This document shows positions 1 to 5,074 of a stretch of DNA of 6,084 bases, piece after piece. Source of the stretch: Methylocystaceae bacterium (GTDB lineage Bacteria; Pseudomonadota; Alphaproteobacteria; Rhizobiales; Beijerinckiaceae); assembly GCA_003105285.1 (NCBI GenBank), contig PQAN01000210.1:1-6084 (forward strand). The letters are read 5' to 3'. The notes under the pieces are model-generated. The model did not search any database. It saw only the letters and a program-made list of their open reading frames with translations, and was not told the DNA's origin. Each line of letters begins with the position of its first letter. The stretch's first letter is position 1. The position numbers and the translations under genes are program-made.

Positions 1-44
1 GCGGCGACGCGTAGGGCATGGCCGGCGAGGGACGGCCCGTGCGC

Positions 45-74
45 CCCGTCGCCGACGCGAGCGCTCGCGACGGG
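45..74. promoter_or_regulatory. Stem-loop overlapping the ribosome binding site of the FkbM-like ORF
   Basis: CCCGTCGC at 45-52 is the exact reverse complement of GCGACGGG at 67-74, leaving a 14-nt loop that itself contains the palindrome GCGAGCGCTC plus flanking bases. The right arm includes most of the GGGA (72-75) that would serve as Shine-Dalgarno for the ATG at 82, so the folded RNA could hide the start. No T-run follows, so a factor-independent terminator is not supported. In such GC-rich DNA an 8-bp stem can arise by chance. Confidence 0.3.
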
Positions 75-81
75 ACATAAG

Positions 82-516
82 ATGCCGAACGCCGATCTCA
101 TCCCGTCCTTCGTCGAGCTCACGGGGGAAAGCCCCGAGCAAAAAGTCGTGGACATCGGCGCGCGCCACATCAACGGCTCGCCCGTCTACGCGCCGCTATT
201 GAAAGCCGGGAACGCCGTCGTCGTCGGTTTCGGGCCCGACGCCGGCGCCATCGCCGAACTCGACGCGCGAAAGAACCCCGGCGACATCTATCTGCCGCAC
301 GCCGTCGGCGACGGGCGACGGCATGCGCTCCATATCTGCGCGGCGCGCGACATGTCTTCGCTCTTGAAGCCGAACCGCCGAGTCCTTGAGCTCTTTCACG
401 GCTTCCCCGTCTGGGCGGCGGTCGTCGCGACGGGAGAAATCGACACGGCGAGGCTCGACGACGTCGAGGCGACCGCCGGCGCGGCCTTTCTCCACAAGCT
501 GCGCAACCGAGCGTAA
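82..516 (+). CDS. Truncated FkbM-family methyltransferase-like protein, probable gene remnant
   Basis: The 144-residue product resembles the N-terminal half of FkbM-type SAM-dependent methyltransferases. VVDIGAR (residues 22-28) fits motif I. VVGFGPD (47-53) fits the second SAM-binding strand, which in the family usually reads GFEPD, so the acidic residue expected to contact the SAM ribose is Gly51 here. LPHAVGDG (71-78), ELFHGFP (103-109) and RLDDV (124-128) also match the family pattern as I remember it. After GAAFL (133-137) the family normally continues as K-I-D-x-Q-G-x-E and a further ~100 residues. This ORF instead diverges into HKLRNRA and stops. The start at 82 has GGGA six bases upstream, though the reading frame is open to the left edge. 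No continuation was found in any frame of the following 280 bp. A decayed or deleted copy is the most likely reading; a functional short protein cannot be excluded. Confidence 0.6.
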   Translation: MPNADLIPSFVELTGESPEQKVVDIGARHINGSPVYAPLLKAGNAVVVGFGPDAGAIAELDARKNPGDIYLPHAVGDGRRHALHICAARDMSSLLKPNRRVLELFHGFPVWAAVVATGEIDTARLDDVEATAGAAFLHKLRNRA

Positions 517-563
517 CGGGCCGAAGCCAGCCTGAAGCGCCCAGCCCGCGAATCCGCCCCCCT

Positions 564-636
564 CATTGCGAGCCGAAGGCGAAGCAATACAGGAGTCGTG
601 AGGCGGCCCCTGGATTGCTTCGCTTCGCTCGCAATG
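564..636. repeat. Imperfect inverted repeat, dispersed REP-like palindromic element
   Basis: The left arm (564-595) starts CATTGCGAGC. The reverse complement of the right arm (607-636) starts with the same ten bases and continues alike through GAAGCAAT and CAGG. The arms differ by two single-base insertions in the left arm and two substitutions, and are separated by about 11 bp. An RNA copy would form a long hairpin. Elements with CATTGCGAGCGAAGCGAAGCAAT-type ends are, from memory, scattered in many copies through Rhizobiales genomes. It lies 47 bp after the stop of the truncated FkbM-like gene. Only one copy is in the window, so its dispersed nature is inferred. Confidence 0.7.
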
Positions 637-721
637 ACGCCCGAGGTGAAGAGTATTTATTTTCGGCCAGGCCCTGGAGACTCGCATTCTAGCCGCGCCG
701 CGCAGATCGTCTTGGTCGAGA

Positions 722-750
722 TTGATTTCCTTTTCGGATTTCCCGATAAA
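722..750 (+). promoter_or_regulatory. Candidate sigma70-type promoter of the ABC exporter operon
   Basis: TTGATT (722-727) and GATAAA (745-750) are separated by 17 bp, each matching four of six consensus positions. They lie in a locally A/T-rich stretch about 50 bp upstream of the ATPase start at 800. The match is weak and is a placement guess only. Confidence 0.3.
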
Positions 751-788
751 GAGAGTAGAAAACCTGAACTTGTCCATAAACTCCGCTC

Positions 789-794
789 AAAAGG
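789..794 (+). promoter_or_regulatory. Ribosome binding site that sets the ABC ATPase start
   Basis: AAAAGG lies five bases before the ATG at 800. The in-frame ATG at 722 would add 26 residues unlike the family's N-terminus, so this site favours 800 as the real start. Confidence 0.55.
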
Positions 795-799
795 CCTAT

Positions 800-1561
800 A
801 TGGCTGTCGACCTCTCGGCCCTCAGCGTGAAGGGCCTCTCCAAGACCTATGACGCGACCGTCGCGGTGAAGCCCTTGAGCTTCGAGCTCGCGATCGGCTC
901 GGTGACCGGCCTGCTCGGCGGCAATGGCGCCGGCAAGACGACGACGATCGGCATGATCATGGGCCTCATCGAGCCGACGAGCGGCTCGATTCACGTCTTC
1001 GGCCATGATTTCCTCGCCGACCGCTACGCCGTCCTCGGCCGCATGAATTTCGAGAGCCCTTATGTCGACATGCCGCACCGCCTCACCGTGCGGCAAAATC
1101 TCGACGTCTTCGGACGGCTCTACGGCGTCGCGGACGTCGCCGGCAAGATCGGCGAGCTCGCCGACAAGCTCGCGCTCGTCGATTTTCTCGATCGCCCGAA
1201 CGGACGTCTGTCGGCCGGGCAGAAGACGCGCGTCGCGCTCGCCAAGGCGCTCATCAACGATCCTGATCTGCTGCTGCTCGACGAGCCCACCGCCTCGCTC
1301 GACCCCGACACGGCCGATTGGGTGCGCTCGCATCTCGAGGACCATCGCGCGCGGCGCAATTGCACGATCCTGCTCGCCTCCCACAATATGGCCGAGGTCG
1401 AGCGTCTGTGCGATCGGGTGATGATGCTGAAGCAAGGCAGCCTCGTCGACGACGCGGCGCCGGCCGAATTGCTCGCGCGCTACGGACGCAGCAATCTCGA
1501 GGAGGTTTTCCTCGATGTCGCGCGCGGCCGCGCCAATGGCGAAACGGCGGCGGCGTCATGA
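800..1561 (+). CDS. ABC-2 type exporter, ATP-binding subunit
   Basis: This 253-residue protein is the cytoplasmic ATPase that would power the membrane permease encoded immediately downstream; the substrate is unknown. Walker A is GGNGAGKT (40-47), the signature is LSAGQ (137-141), Walker B is LLLLDE (157-162) with catalytic Glu162, the D-loop is SLD (166-168) and the switch His is His195 in ASHNM. The C-terminal LEEVFLDVARG (about 233-243) is typical of CcmA/DrrA-like (COG1131) ATPases. The segment normally reading G-Y-x-P-Q reads RMNFESPYVD (81-90), so Glu85 occupies the Q-loop Gln position. I recall related ATPases with NF-x-SPYVD here, so this may be a subfamily trait. The ATG at 800 is chosen because AAAAGG precedes it and the family begins close to VKGLSKTY. 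Its stop overlaps the permease start (ATGA), implying translational coupling. Confidence 0.92.
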   Translation: MAVDLSALSVKGLSKTYDATVAVKPLSFELAIGSVTGLLGGNGAGKTTTIGMIMGLIEPTSGSIHVFGHDFLADRYAVLGRMNFESPYVDMPHRLTVRQNLDVFGRLYGVADVAGKIGELADKLALVDFLDRPNGRLSAGQKTRVALAKALINDPDLLLLDEPTASLDPDTADWVRSHLEDHRARRNCTILLASHNMAEVERLCDRVMMLKQGSLVDDAAPAELLARYGRSNLEEVFLDVARGRANGETAAAS

Positions 1562-2382
1562 CCAGTTCGGCCTTCTCCTTCCAGCGCGCCGGCGCGATGA
1601 CGCTGCGCTATTCCTATCTGCTTTGGTCGTCCTGGCCGCGCATGCTGGAGATGATGTATTGGCCCACGGTGCAGATGCTCACCTGGGGCTTTCTGCAGAC
1701 TTACCTCGTCAATTCGACGACCGGGCCGCTCCCCCGCGACCGCGCGACGGTCGCCGCCGGCGCGCTCGTCGGCGCCGTGCTGCTGTGGGACATATTGCTG
1801 CGCGGCCAGCAGGGCTTCTCCTTCTCCTTCCTCGAGGAGATGTGGTCGCGCAACATCGCCAATCTGTTCATGAGCCCGCTGCGCCCGGCCGAGTTCATCG
1901 TATCGATGATGGCGATGAGCGTGATTCGGCTGCTCATGGGCATGGTTCCGGTGACGATCCTCGCAATATGGTTCTTCGGCTTCAATCTCTGGGCGCTGGG
2001 GCTGGCGCTCGCGGCCTTCTTCGCCGTGCTCATCGTCTTCGCGTGGAGCATCGGACTGTTCGTCTCGGGCCTCATCCTGCGCTATGGGCTCGGCGCGGAA
2101 AGCCTCGCCTGGTCGCTGATGTTCGTCATCCAGCCACTCGGCTGCGTGTACTATCCGGTGGCCGCGCTGCCGAACTGGCTGCAACCCTTCTGCTGGGCGC
2201 TGCCGCCGACCTATGTCTTCGAGGGGCTGCGCGCCGTGCTGATCGACCATACGCTGCGCATGGATTTGATGGCCCAGGGCCTCGCGCTCGACGTCGTGCT
2301 GTTCGCGGGAGCGGTCTTCGCCTTCGGGCGCTTGCTCGCGGGCGCGAGACGGGCGGGAAGCTTGTTGCAGACGGGGGAGTGA
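1558..2382 (+). CDS. ABC-2 type exporter, permease subunit
   Basis: The 274-residue inner-membrane protein is the transport channel paired with the preceding ATPase, placing the pair in the ABC-2 (COG0842-like) export group. About six hydrophobic segments are visible, at roughly residues 33-50, 64-82, 116-138, 145-173, 180-202 and 243-263. The hydrophilic stretch EEMWSRNIANLFMSPLRPAE (93-112) has the position and character of the element that couples to the ATPase. LPPTYVFEGLRAVL (215-228) is a conserved C-terminal motif of this permease group. The start at 1558 overlaps the ATPase stop by four bases; upstream in-frame codons belong to an overlapping frame of the ATPase gene. Length is normal for a half-transporter permease. 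Substrate cannot be read from the sequence; related pairs are annotated variously as multidrug, polysaccharide or uncharacterised exporters. Confidence 0.88.
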   Translation: MTSSAFSFQRAGAMTLRYSYLLWSSWPRMLEMMYWPTVQMLTWGFLQTYLVNSTTGPLPRDRATVAAGALVGAVLLWDILLRGQQGFSFSFLEEMWSRNIANLFMSPLRPAEFIVSMMAMSVIRLLMGMVPVTILAIWFFGFNLWALGLALAAFFAVLIVFAWSIGLFVSGLILRYGLGAESLAWSLMFVIQPLGCVYYPVAALPNWLQPFCWALPPTYVFEGLRAVLIDHTLRMDLMAQGLALDVVLFAGAVFAFGRLLAGARRAGSLLQTGE

Positions 2383-2422
2383 GGCGGCGCCGCCACGGCG
2401 ACTCGGACCTCGAATTCCACCG

Positions 2423-2767
2423 TCACTTCTCGAGCATCGATGCGATCGCGGCGATTGCGATTTTCAATTTTGGCAATTCGTCGATCACCACGCCCCAGAT
2501 CACCTTGTCGGAAAGCCCATGATATTCGTGGCGAAGAACATTGCCGATCGCCATGACCTTTCGCCACGGGATTTCGGGATGCGCGGCCTGCAGCTCGGCA
2601 GGAATACGGCGACTGGCTTCCGATATGATCTCGATCGCGCGTTGCACGATGTAGCGTAATTGCCAGCTGGCCTCGAATTCCGCCAACGTCTTGCCGCTCG
2701 TGACGCTCTCGACCCGCTCGATAGCCTCGAGAATATCGTGCAGCGTATGGTCGACCTTCCGCGCCAT
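2423..2767 (-). CDS. hepT: HEPN-domain toxin of a type VII toxin-antitoxin pair (HepT/DUF86-like)
   Basis: The 114-residue all-helical protein matches the HepT-like (DUF86) family: an N-terminal HTLHDILEAIERVE helix (7-20), a central QLRYIVQRAIEIISEASRRIP segment (36-56), then HPEIPWRKV (63-71) and the C-terminal VIW..V.DELPKLK (89-102). In characterised HEPN/MNT systems HepT is a ribonuclease whose R-X4-H-X-Y motif is the active site, and the MNT partner silences it by adding AMP to the Tyr. Here the motif is G75-N-V-L-R-H80-E-Y82, keeping His and Tyr but with Gly in place of the first Arg. Arg79 next to His80 might substitute, or the protein may have lost or altered nuclease activity. The same pattern may occur in a group of proteobacterial DUF86 proteins, as I recall it. 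Its ATG overlaps the stop of the MNT gene by one base. It converges on the ABC permease gene with a 40-bp gap. Confidence 0.85.
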   Translation of the reverse strand: MARKVDHTLHDILEAIERVESVTSGKTLAEFEASWQLRYIVQRAIEIISEASRRIPAELQAAHPEIPWRKVMAIGNVLRHEYHGLSDKVIWGVVIDELPKLKIAIAAIASMLEK

Positions 2768-3063
2768 CAGAACACGCGCACCGCCGCCGACTCTATGTCT
2801 TTCTTGAGCATGGGATGGAGGCTGTCGCGGGTCGTCAGATCCACTCGCGAATGCAGCTCATCCTCGAGAAACAGCTTGATGCCGACGAGATCGAAGGCGT
2901 TGAAGCGGCTTTCCGGATCGTAATCGATGAAAAGATCGAGGTCGCTGTCCATGCGTGCTTCGTTGCGCGCGGTCGATCCGAACACGAACAGCGACGTCGC
3001 GCCCATCGCCCTGATGGCAGGCGCGAAATGTCTCAGTCTCGAAACGGCGTCGTCGAGAGTCAT
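2767..3063 (-). CDS. mntA: MNT-domain nucleotidyltransferase antitoxin (MntA-like)
   Basis: The 98-residue protein is a minimal nucleotidyltransferase. GSTARNEARMDSDLDLFIDYD (29-49) carries the GS-x-A-R...SD-x-D signature with metal-binding Asp41 and Asp43, and Asp75 in SRVDLTT is the expected third carboxylate. In type VII toxin-antitoxin systems this enzyme transfers AMP from ATP onto a Tyr of the HEPN partner and so neutralises it. The gene precedes hepT and its TGA overlaps the hepT ATG by one base, so the two are surely co-translated. The start at 3063 gives the family's normal length. A longer in-frame extension to 3489 is rejected because it runs antisense through the neighbouring AIM24-family gene and is Arg/Ser-rich. 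No Shine-Dalgarno is evident, which together with the promoter-like boxes at 3070-3098 suggests a leaderless message. Confidence 0.85.
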   Translation of the reverse strand: MTLDDAVSRLRHFAPAIRAMGATSLFVFGSTARNEARMDSDLDLFIDYDPESRFNAFDLVGIKLFLEDELHSRVDLTTRDSLHPMLKKDIESAAVRVF

Positions 3064-3069
3064 TGGGAA

Positions 3070-3098
3070 AATATAGTCCAAGGTCGACCATCTGTCGT
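3070..3098 (-). promoter_or_regulatory. Candidate promoter of the mntA-hepT operon
   Basis: Read on the minus strand, ACGACA (3098-3093) and TATATT (3075-3070) are spaced by 17 bp, matching four and five of six consensus positions. The -10 box ends six bases before the mntA ATG, so transcription would begin at or next to the start codon. The perfect 8-bp palindrome GGTCGACC (3082-3089) lies in the spacer, where a repressor site would be effective. Confidence 0.4.
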
Positions 3099-3175
3099 CA
3101 TGATTTCCGACCCCGCAGCATCGGCCTCGATCTGGCGCAGGCGCGGCCGATCGGCGGCCGCGTCCGCTGAGCGCG

Positions 3176-4117
3176 TCAGTCACCCCCGCCGCCGTCGCCG
3201 CCCGAGTCCCCGCCGCCCCAATCCCCGCCCGAGGAATCGCTCGAGCCGGAATCCGAGCCTCCGCCGCTCGACCATCCGACGCCCGCCCCGGCCCTCGCCG
3301 GCATCCTCGCGGCGATCTGGCCGACGAGGCGCGAGAAGGGCATCGACTGCAGCCAGACATGGCCCGGCCCGACGAGCCGCGCGAAGAAGAACCCTTCGCC
3401 GCCGAAGAACATCGATTTGACGCCGCCGACCGGCACGACGTCGAAGGAGACGCTCGCCGTCTGGGCGACGAGACAACCCGAGTCGACATGCAGCTCCTCG
3501 CCCGGCGCGAGCTCGCGCTCGATGACCGTGCCGCCGGCGTGGACGAAGACCCAGCCGTCGCCGGTGAGCTTCTGCATGATGAAGCCTTCGCCGCCGAACA
3601 GGCCGGTCATGATCTTCTTCTGAAAGGCGATGTCGATCGCGACGCCGGGCGCGCCGGCGAGAAAAGTGTCGCGCTGGCAGACGAGTTCGCCGCCGAGCCG
3701 GTCGAGACGCAGAGGGATGATCTTGCCGGGGTAAGGCGTGGCGAAAGCGACGCGCGCCTTACCAGAGCCGTTATGCGTGAACTGCGTCATGAACAGAGTG
3801 GAGCCCGACAAAGCCCGTTTGGCGCCGCGCCAGAGCTTGCCGAAAAAGCCGGTATCCTGCGTGGAGCCGTCGCTGAAGATCGTCTCCATGCCGATCGCCG
3901 AGTCCTTGAACATCATCGCGCCCGCTTCCGCGACGCAGCTCGCGCCGGGATCGAGCTCGATCTCGACGAATTGCATCTCATGGCCCTTCACCTCGAACCG
4001 CAAGGCGTCGGCCGGCGCGCCGGACCGGCCTTGATCGCCCTGGACTGTCGGCACGGAGCGATAAGAGCCCAAAATCCCGCCGCCGCCGAGAAAACCGCCG
4101 CCTTCACCTGAATTCAT
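3176..4117 (-). CDS. TIGR00266/AIM24-family protein with Gly/Ser/Asp-rich tail
   Basis: The 313-residue protein belongs to the AIM24 (TIGR00266) beta-structured family, whose bacterial role is unknown; the yeast namesake is a mitochondrial protein tied to inner-membrane organisation. The domain spans about residues 38-268. Recognisable stretches are FEVKGHEMQFVEIELDPG (41-58), AEAGAMMF (63-70), FGGEGFIMQKLTGDGWVFVHAGG (174-196), LHVDSGCLVA (209-218) and FFGGEGFFFARLVGPGHVWLQS (237-258). The FGGEGF motif recurs twice. A Gly-rich N-terminal leader (residues 5-17) and a C-terminal tail from about 277, nearly all Gly, Ser and Asp with two Trp, flank it and look disordered. No signal peptide or membrane span is seen. 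The start at 4117 is supported by AGGAAG five bases upstream. It faces away from tlyA; mntA starts 112 bp beyond its stop on the same strand. Confidence 0.88.
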   Translation of the reverse strand: MNSGEGGGFLGGGGILGSYRSVPTVQGDQGRSGAPADALRFEVKGHEMQFVEIELDPGASCVAEAGAMMFKDSAIGMETIFSDGSTQDTGFFGKLWRGAKRALSGSTLFMTQFTHNGSGKARVAFATPYPGKIIPLRLDRLGGELVCQRDTFLAGAPGVAIDIAFQKKIMTGLFGGEGFIMQKLTGDGWVFVHAGGTVIERELAPGEELHVDSGCLVAQTASVSFDVVPVGGVKSMFFGGEGFFFARLVGPGHVWLQSMPFSRLVGQIAARMPARAGAGVGWSSGGGSDSGSSDSSGGDWGGGDSGGDGGGGD

Positions 4118-4339
4118 TGGAGCTTCCTTTTCCAGTTGGAAACAGCCGAGACAAAACTGGCGCGAACGGCAGTTCAGCAGCCTTTTCGGCTCGTATCAAT
4201 GCGCACGACGCAGCCAGAATGGCGCTGGCCGGGACATCGCGACATGCGCCGCCGCACATCGGCCGCCGGCCAGCGACATGAAGACGCCGCGCGAGCGTCT
4301 CCCCAAACGGACCGGAAACCTGTAGAACGCCCTGCGATC
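4118..4339. other. Divergent intergenic region between the AIM24-family gene and tlyA
   Basis: This 222-bp interval must hold the starts of both divergent transcripts. On the minus strand AGGAAG (4123-4128) is the ribosome binding site of the AIM24-family gene. A TTGATA box is seen on that strand near 4196, but no -10 at the right spacing. I found no clear promoter or Shine-Dalgarno for tlyA. The plus-strand frame from 4136 is open into tlyA, but the encoded residues do not look like part of the protein. Confidence 0.5.
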
Positions 4340-5074
4340 ATGCCCACGTCCCCCACACGCGCCGACGTCGCCCTCTGCGAGCGCGGCCTGTTCGAGAGCC
4401 GCGCCAAGGCGCGCGAGGCAATCCTCGCCGGGCTTGTCCATGTCGACGGGCGGAAAATCGCCAAGCCGTCGCAGCTCGTCGCATCCGATGCGACGATCAC
4501 CGCGCAGGCGCCCTACCCTTGGGTGTCGCGCGGCGGCGTCAAGCTCGCTCATGCGCTGGAGGTCTTCGGCGTCGATCCGGCGAACCGCTTCTGCCTCGAC
4601 ATCGGCGCCTCGACCGGCGGCTTCACCGACGTTCTGCTCGCCAAGGGCGCGAAACATGTGACCGCCGTCGACGTCGGCCATGGCCAATTGCACGAGAAGC
4701 TCCTGCGCGACGCGCGCGTGACCTCGCTCGAGGGCCTCGACGCGCGGGCGCTCACGACAGCGCATCTGCGGGAGCAGCCCTCGCTCGTCGTCGTCGACGC
4801 GAGCTTCATTTCCCTGGCGCTGGTGCTGCCGAATGTGCTCGCCCTCGCCGCGAGCGACGGCGCGCTCGTCGCGCTCGTCAAGCCGCAGTTCGAGGCGGGA
4901 CGCACGGCGGCGAAAAAAGGCGTCGTGCGCGACGAGGCCGTCCGATCCTCCGTCTGCGCGCGCGTCGCGAGCGAGGTGGAACGGCTCGGCTGGCGCGTCG
5001 GCGCCGTCGCGCCGTCGCCGATCGAAGGCGGCGACGGCAATCGCGAATTTCTCCTGCACGCGCGGCGAACATGA
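4340..5074 (+). CDS. tlyA: TlyA-family rRNA 2'-O-methyltransferase (S4 plus FtsJ-like domains)
   Basis: The 244-residue protein is TlyA-like. The characterised Mycobacterium enzyme uses SAM to methylate ribose 2'-O positions of cytidines in 16S and 23S rRNA, affecting ribosome function and capreomycin sensitivity. An N-terminal S4 RNA-binding domain (about 7-62) contains CERGLFESRAKAREAILAG (13-31). The methyltransferase domain starts at VSRGGVKL (62-69), with SAM motif LDIGASTGGFTDVLL (86-100). The K-D-K-E tetrad of the RrmJ/FtsJ fold is present as Lys68, Asp153 (VVDASF), Lys181 (VKPQF) and Glu236 (GNREFLL). The start at 4340 gives the normal family length and N-terminus; an in-frame ATG at 4136 would add 68 residues of no recognisable character. 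No good Shine-Dalgarno is visible. Its stop overlaps the start of the next RNA methyltransferase gene by four bases, marking a translationally coupled rRNA-modification operon. Confidence 0.93.
   Translation: MPTSPTRADVALCERGLFESRAKAREAILAGLVHVDGRKIAKPSQLVASDATITAQAPYPWVSRGGVKLAHALEVFGVDPANRFCLDIGASTGGFTDVLLAKGAKHVTAVDVGHGQLHEKLLRDARVTSLEGLDARALTTAHLREQPSLVVVDASFISLALVLPNVLALAASDGALVALVKPQFEAGRTAAKKGVVRDEAVRSSVCARVASEVERLGWRVGAVAPSPIEGGDGNREFLLHARRT

Larger units (their letters stand above)
517..799. other. Non-coding interval between the FkbM remnant and the ABC operon
   Basis: No convincing gene is seen on either strand. The interval contains the inverted repeat at 564-636 and, from about 650, a stretch richer in A/T than its surroundings that probably carries the promoter and leader of the downstream exporter operon. 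Short open frames here (for example one starting at 598) are made partly of the repeat and show no family resemblance. Confidence 0.6.

Noticed and set aside
564..636. Possible CRISPR repeat
   Set aside because: There is a single inverted pair with no regularly spaced direct repeats and no cas genes.
722..799. Earlier ATG for the ABC ATPase
   Set aside because: The extra 26 residues are unlike ABC ATPase N-termini, and the ATG at 800 has the better Shine-Dalgarno.
689..1435. 248-codon minus-strand ORF antisense to the ABC ATPase
   Set aside because: The opposite strand encodes a complete ATPase with all its motifs; the antisense product has no recognisable domain.
2383..2394. Palindrome GGCGGCGCCGCC after the permease stop as a terminator
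   Set aside because: It has no loop-forming centre and no T-run after it on either strand, so an intrinsic terminator is not supported.
3142..3162. Seven-bp GC stem-loop between mntA and the AIM24-family stop as a terminator
   Set aside because: The arms CGCGGCC and GGCCGCG pair, but no T-run follows in the minus-strand direction and the sequence is typical of local GC-rich composition.
3064..3489. N-terminal extension of the MNT protein to 240 residues
   Set aside because: It overlaps the C-terminal part of the AIM24-family gene in another frame and is Ser/Arg/Gly-rich, whereas the 98-residue form is the complete family length.
3359..4111. 250-codon plus-strand ORF antisense to the AIM24-family gene
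   Set aside because: Its composition (Asp/Glu/Arg/Ala-rich, no motif) is that of a frame shadow of a GC-rich gene on the other strand.
4136..4339. 68-codon in-frame N-terminal extension of tlyA
   Set aside because: It has no family resemblance, and TlyA proteins begin just before the S4 domain as the ATG at 4340 predicts. An open frame of this length is unremarkable in GC-rich DNA.
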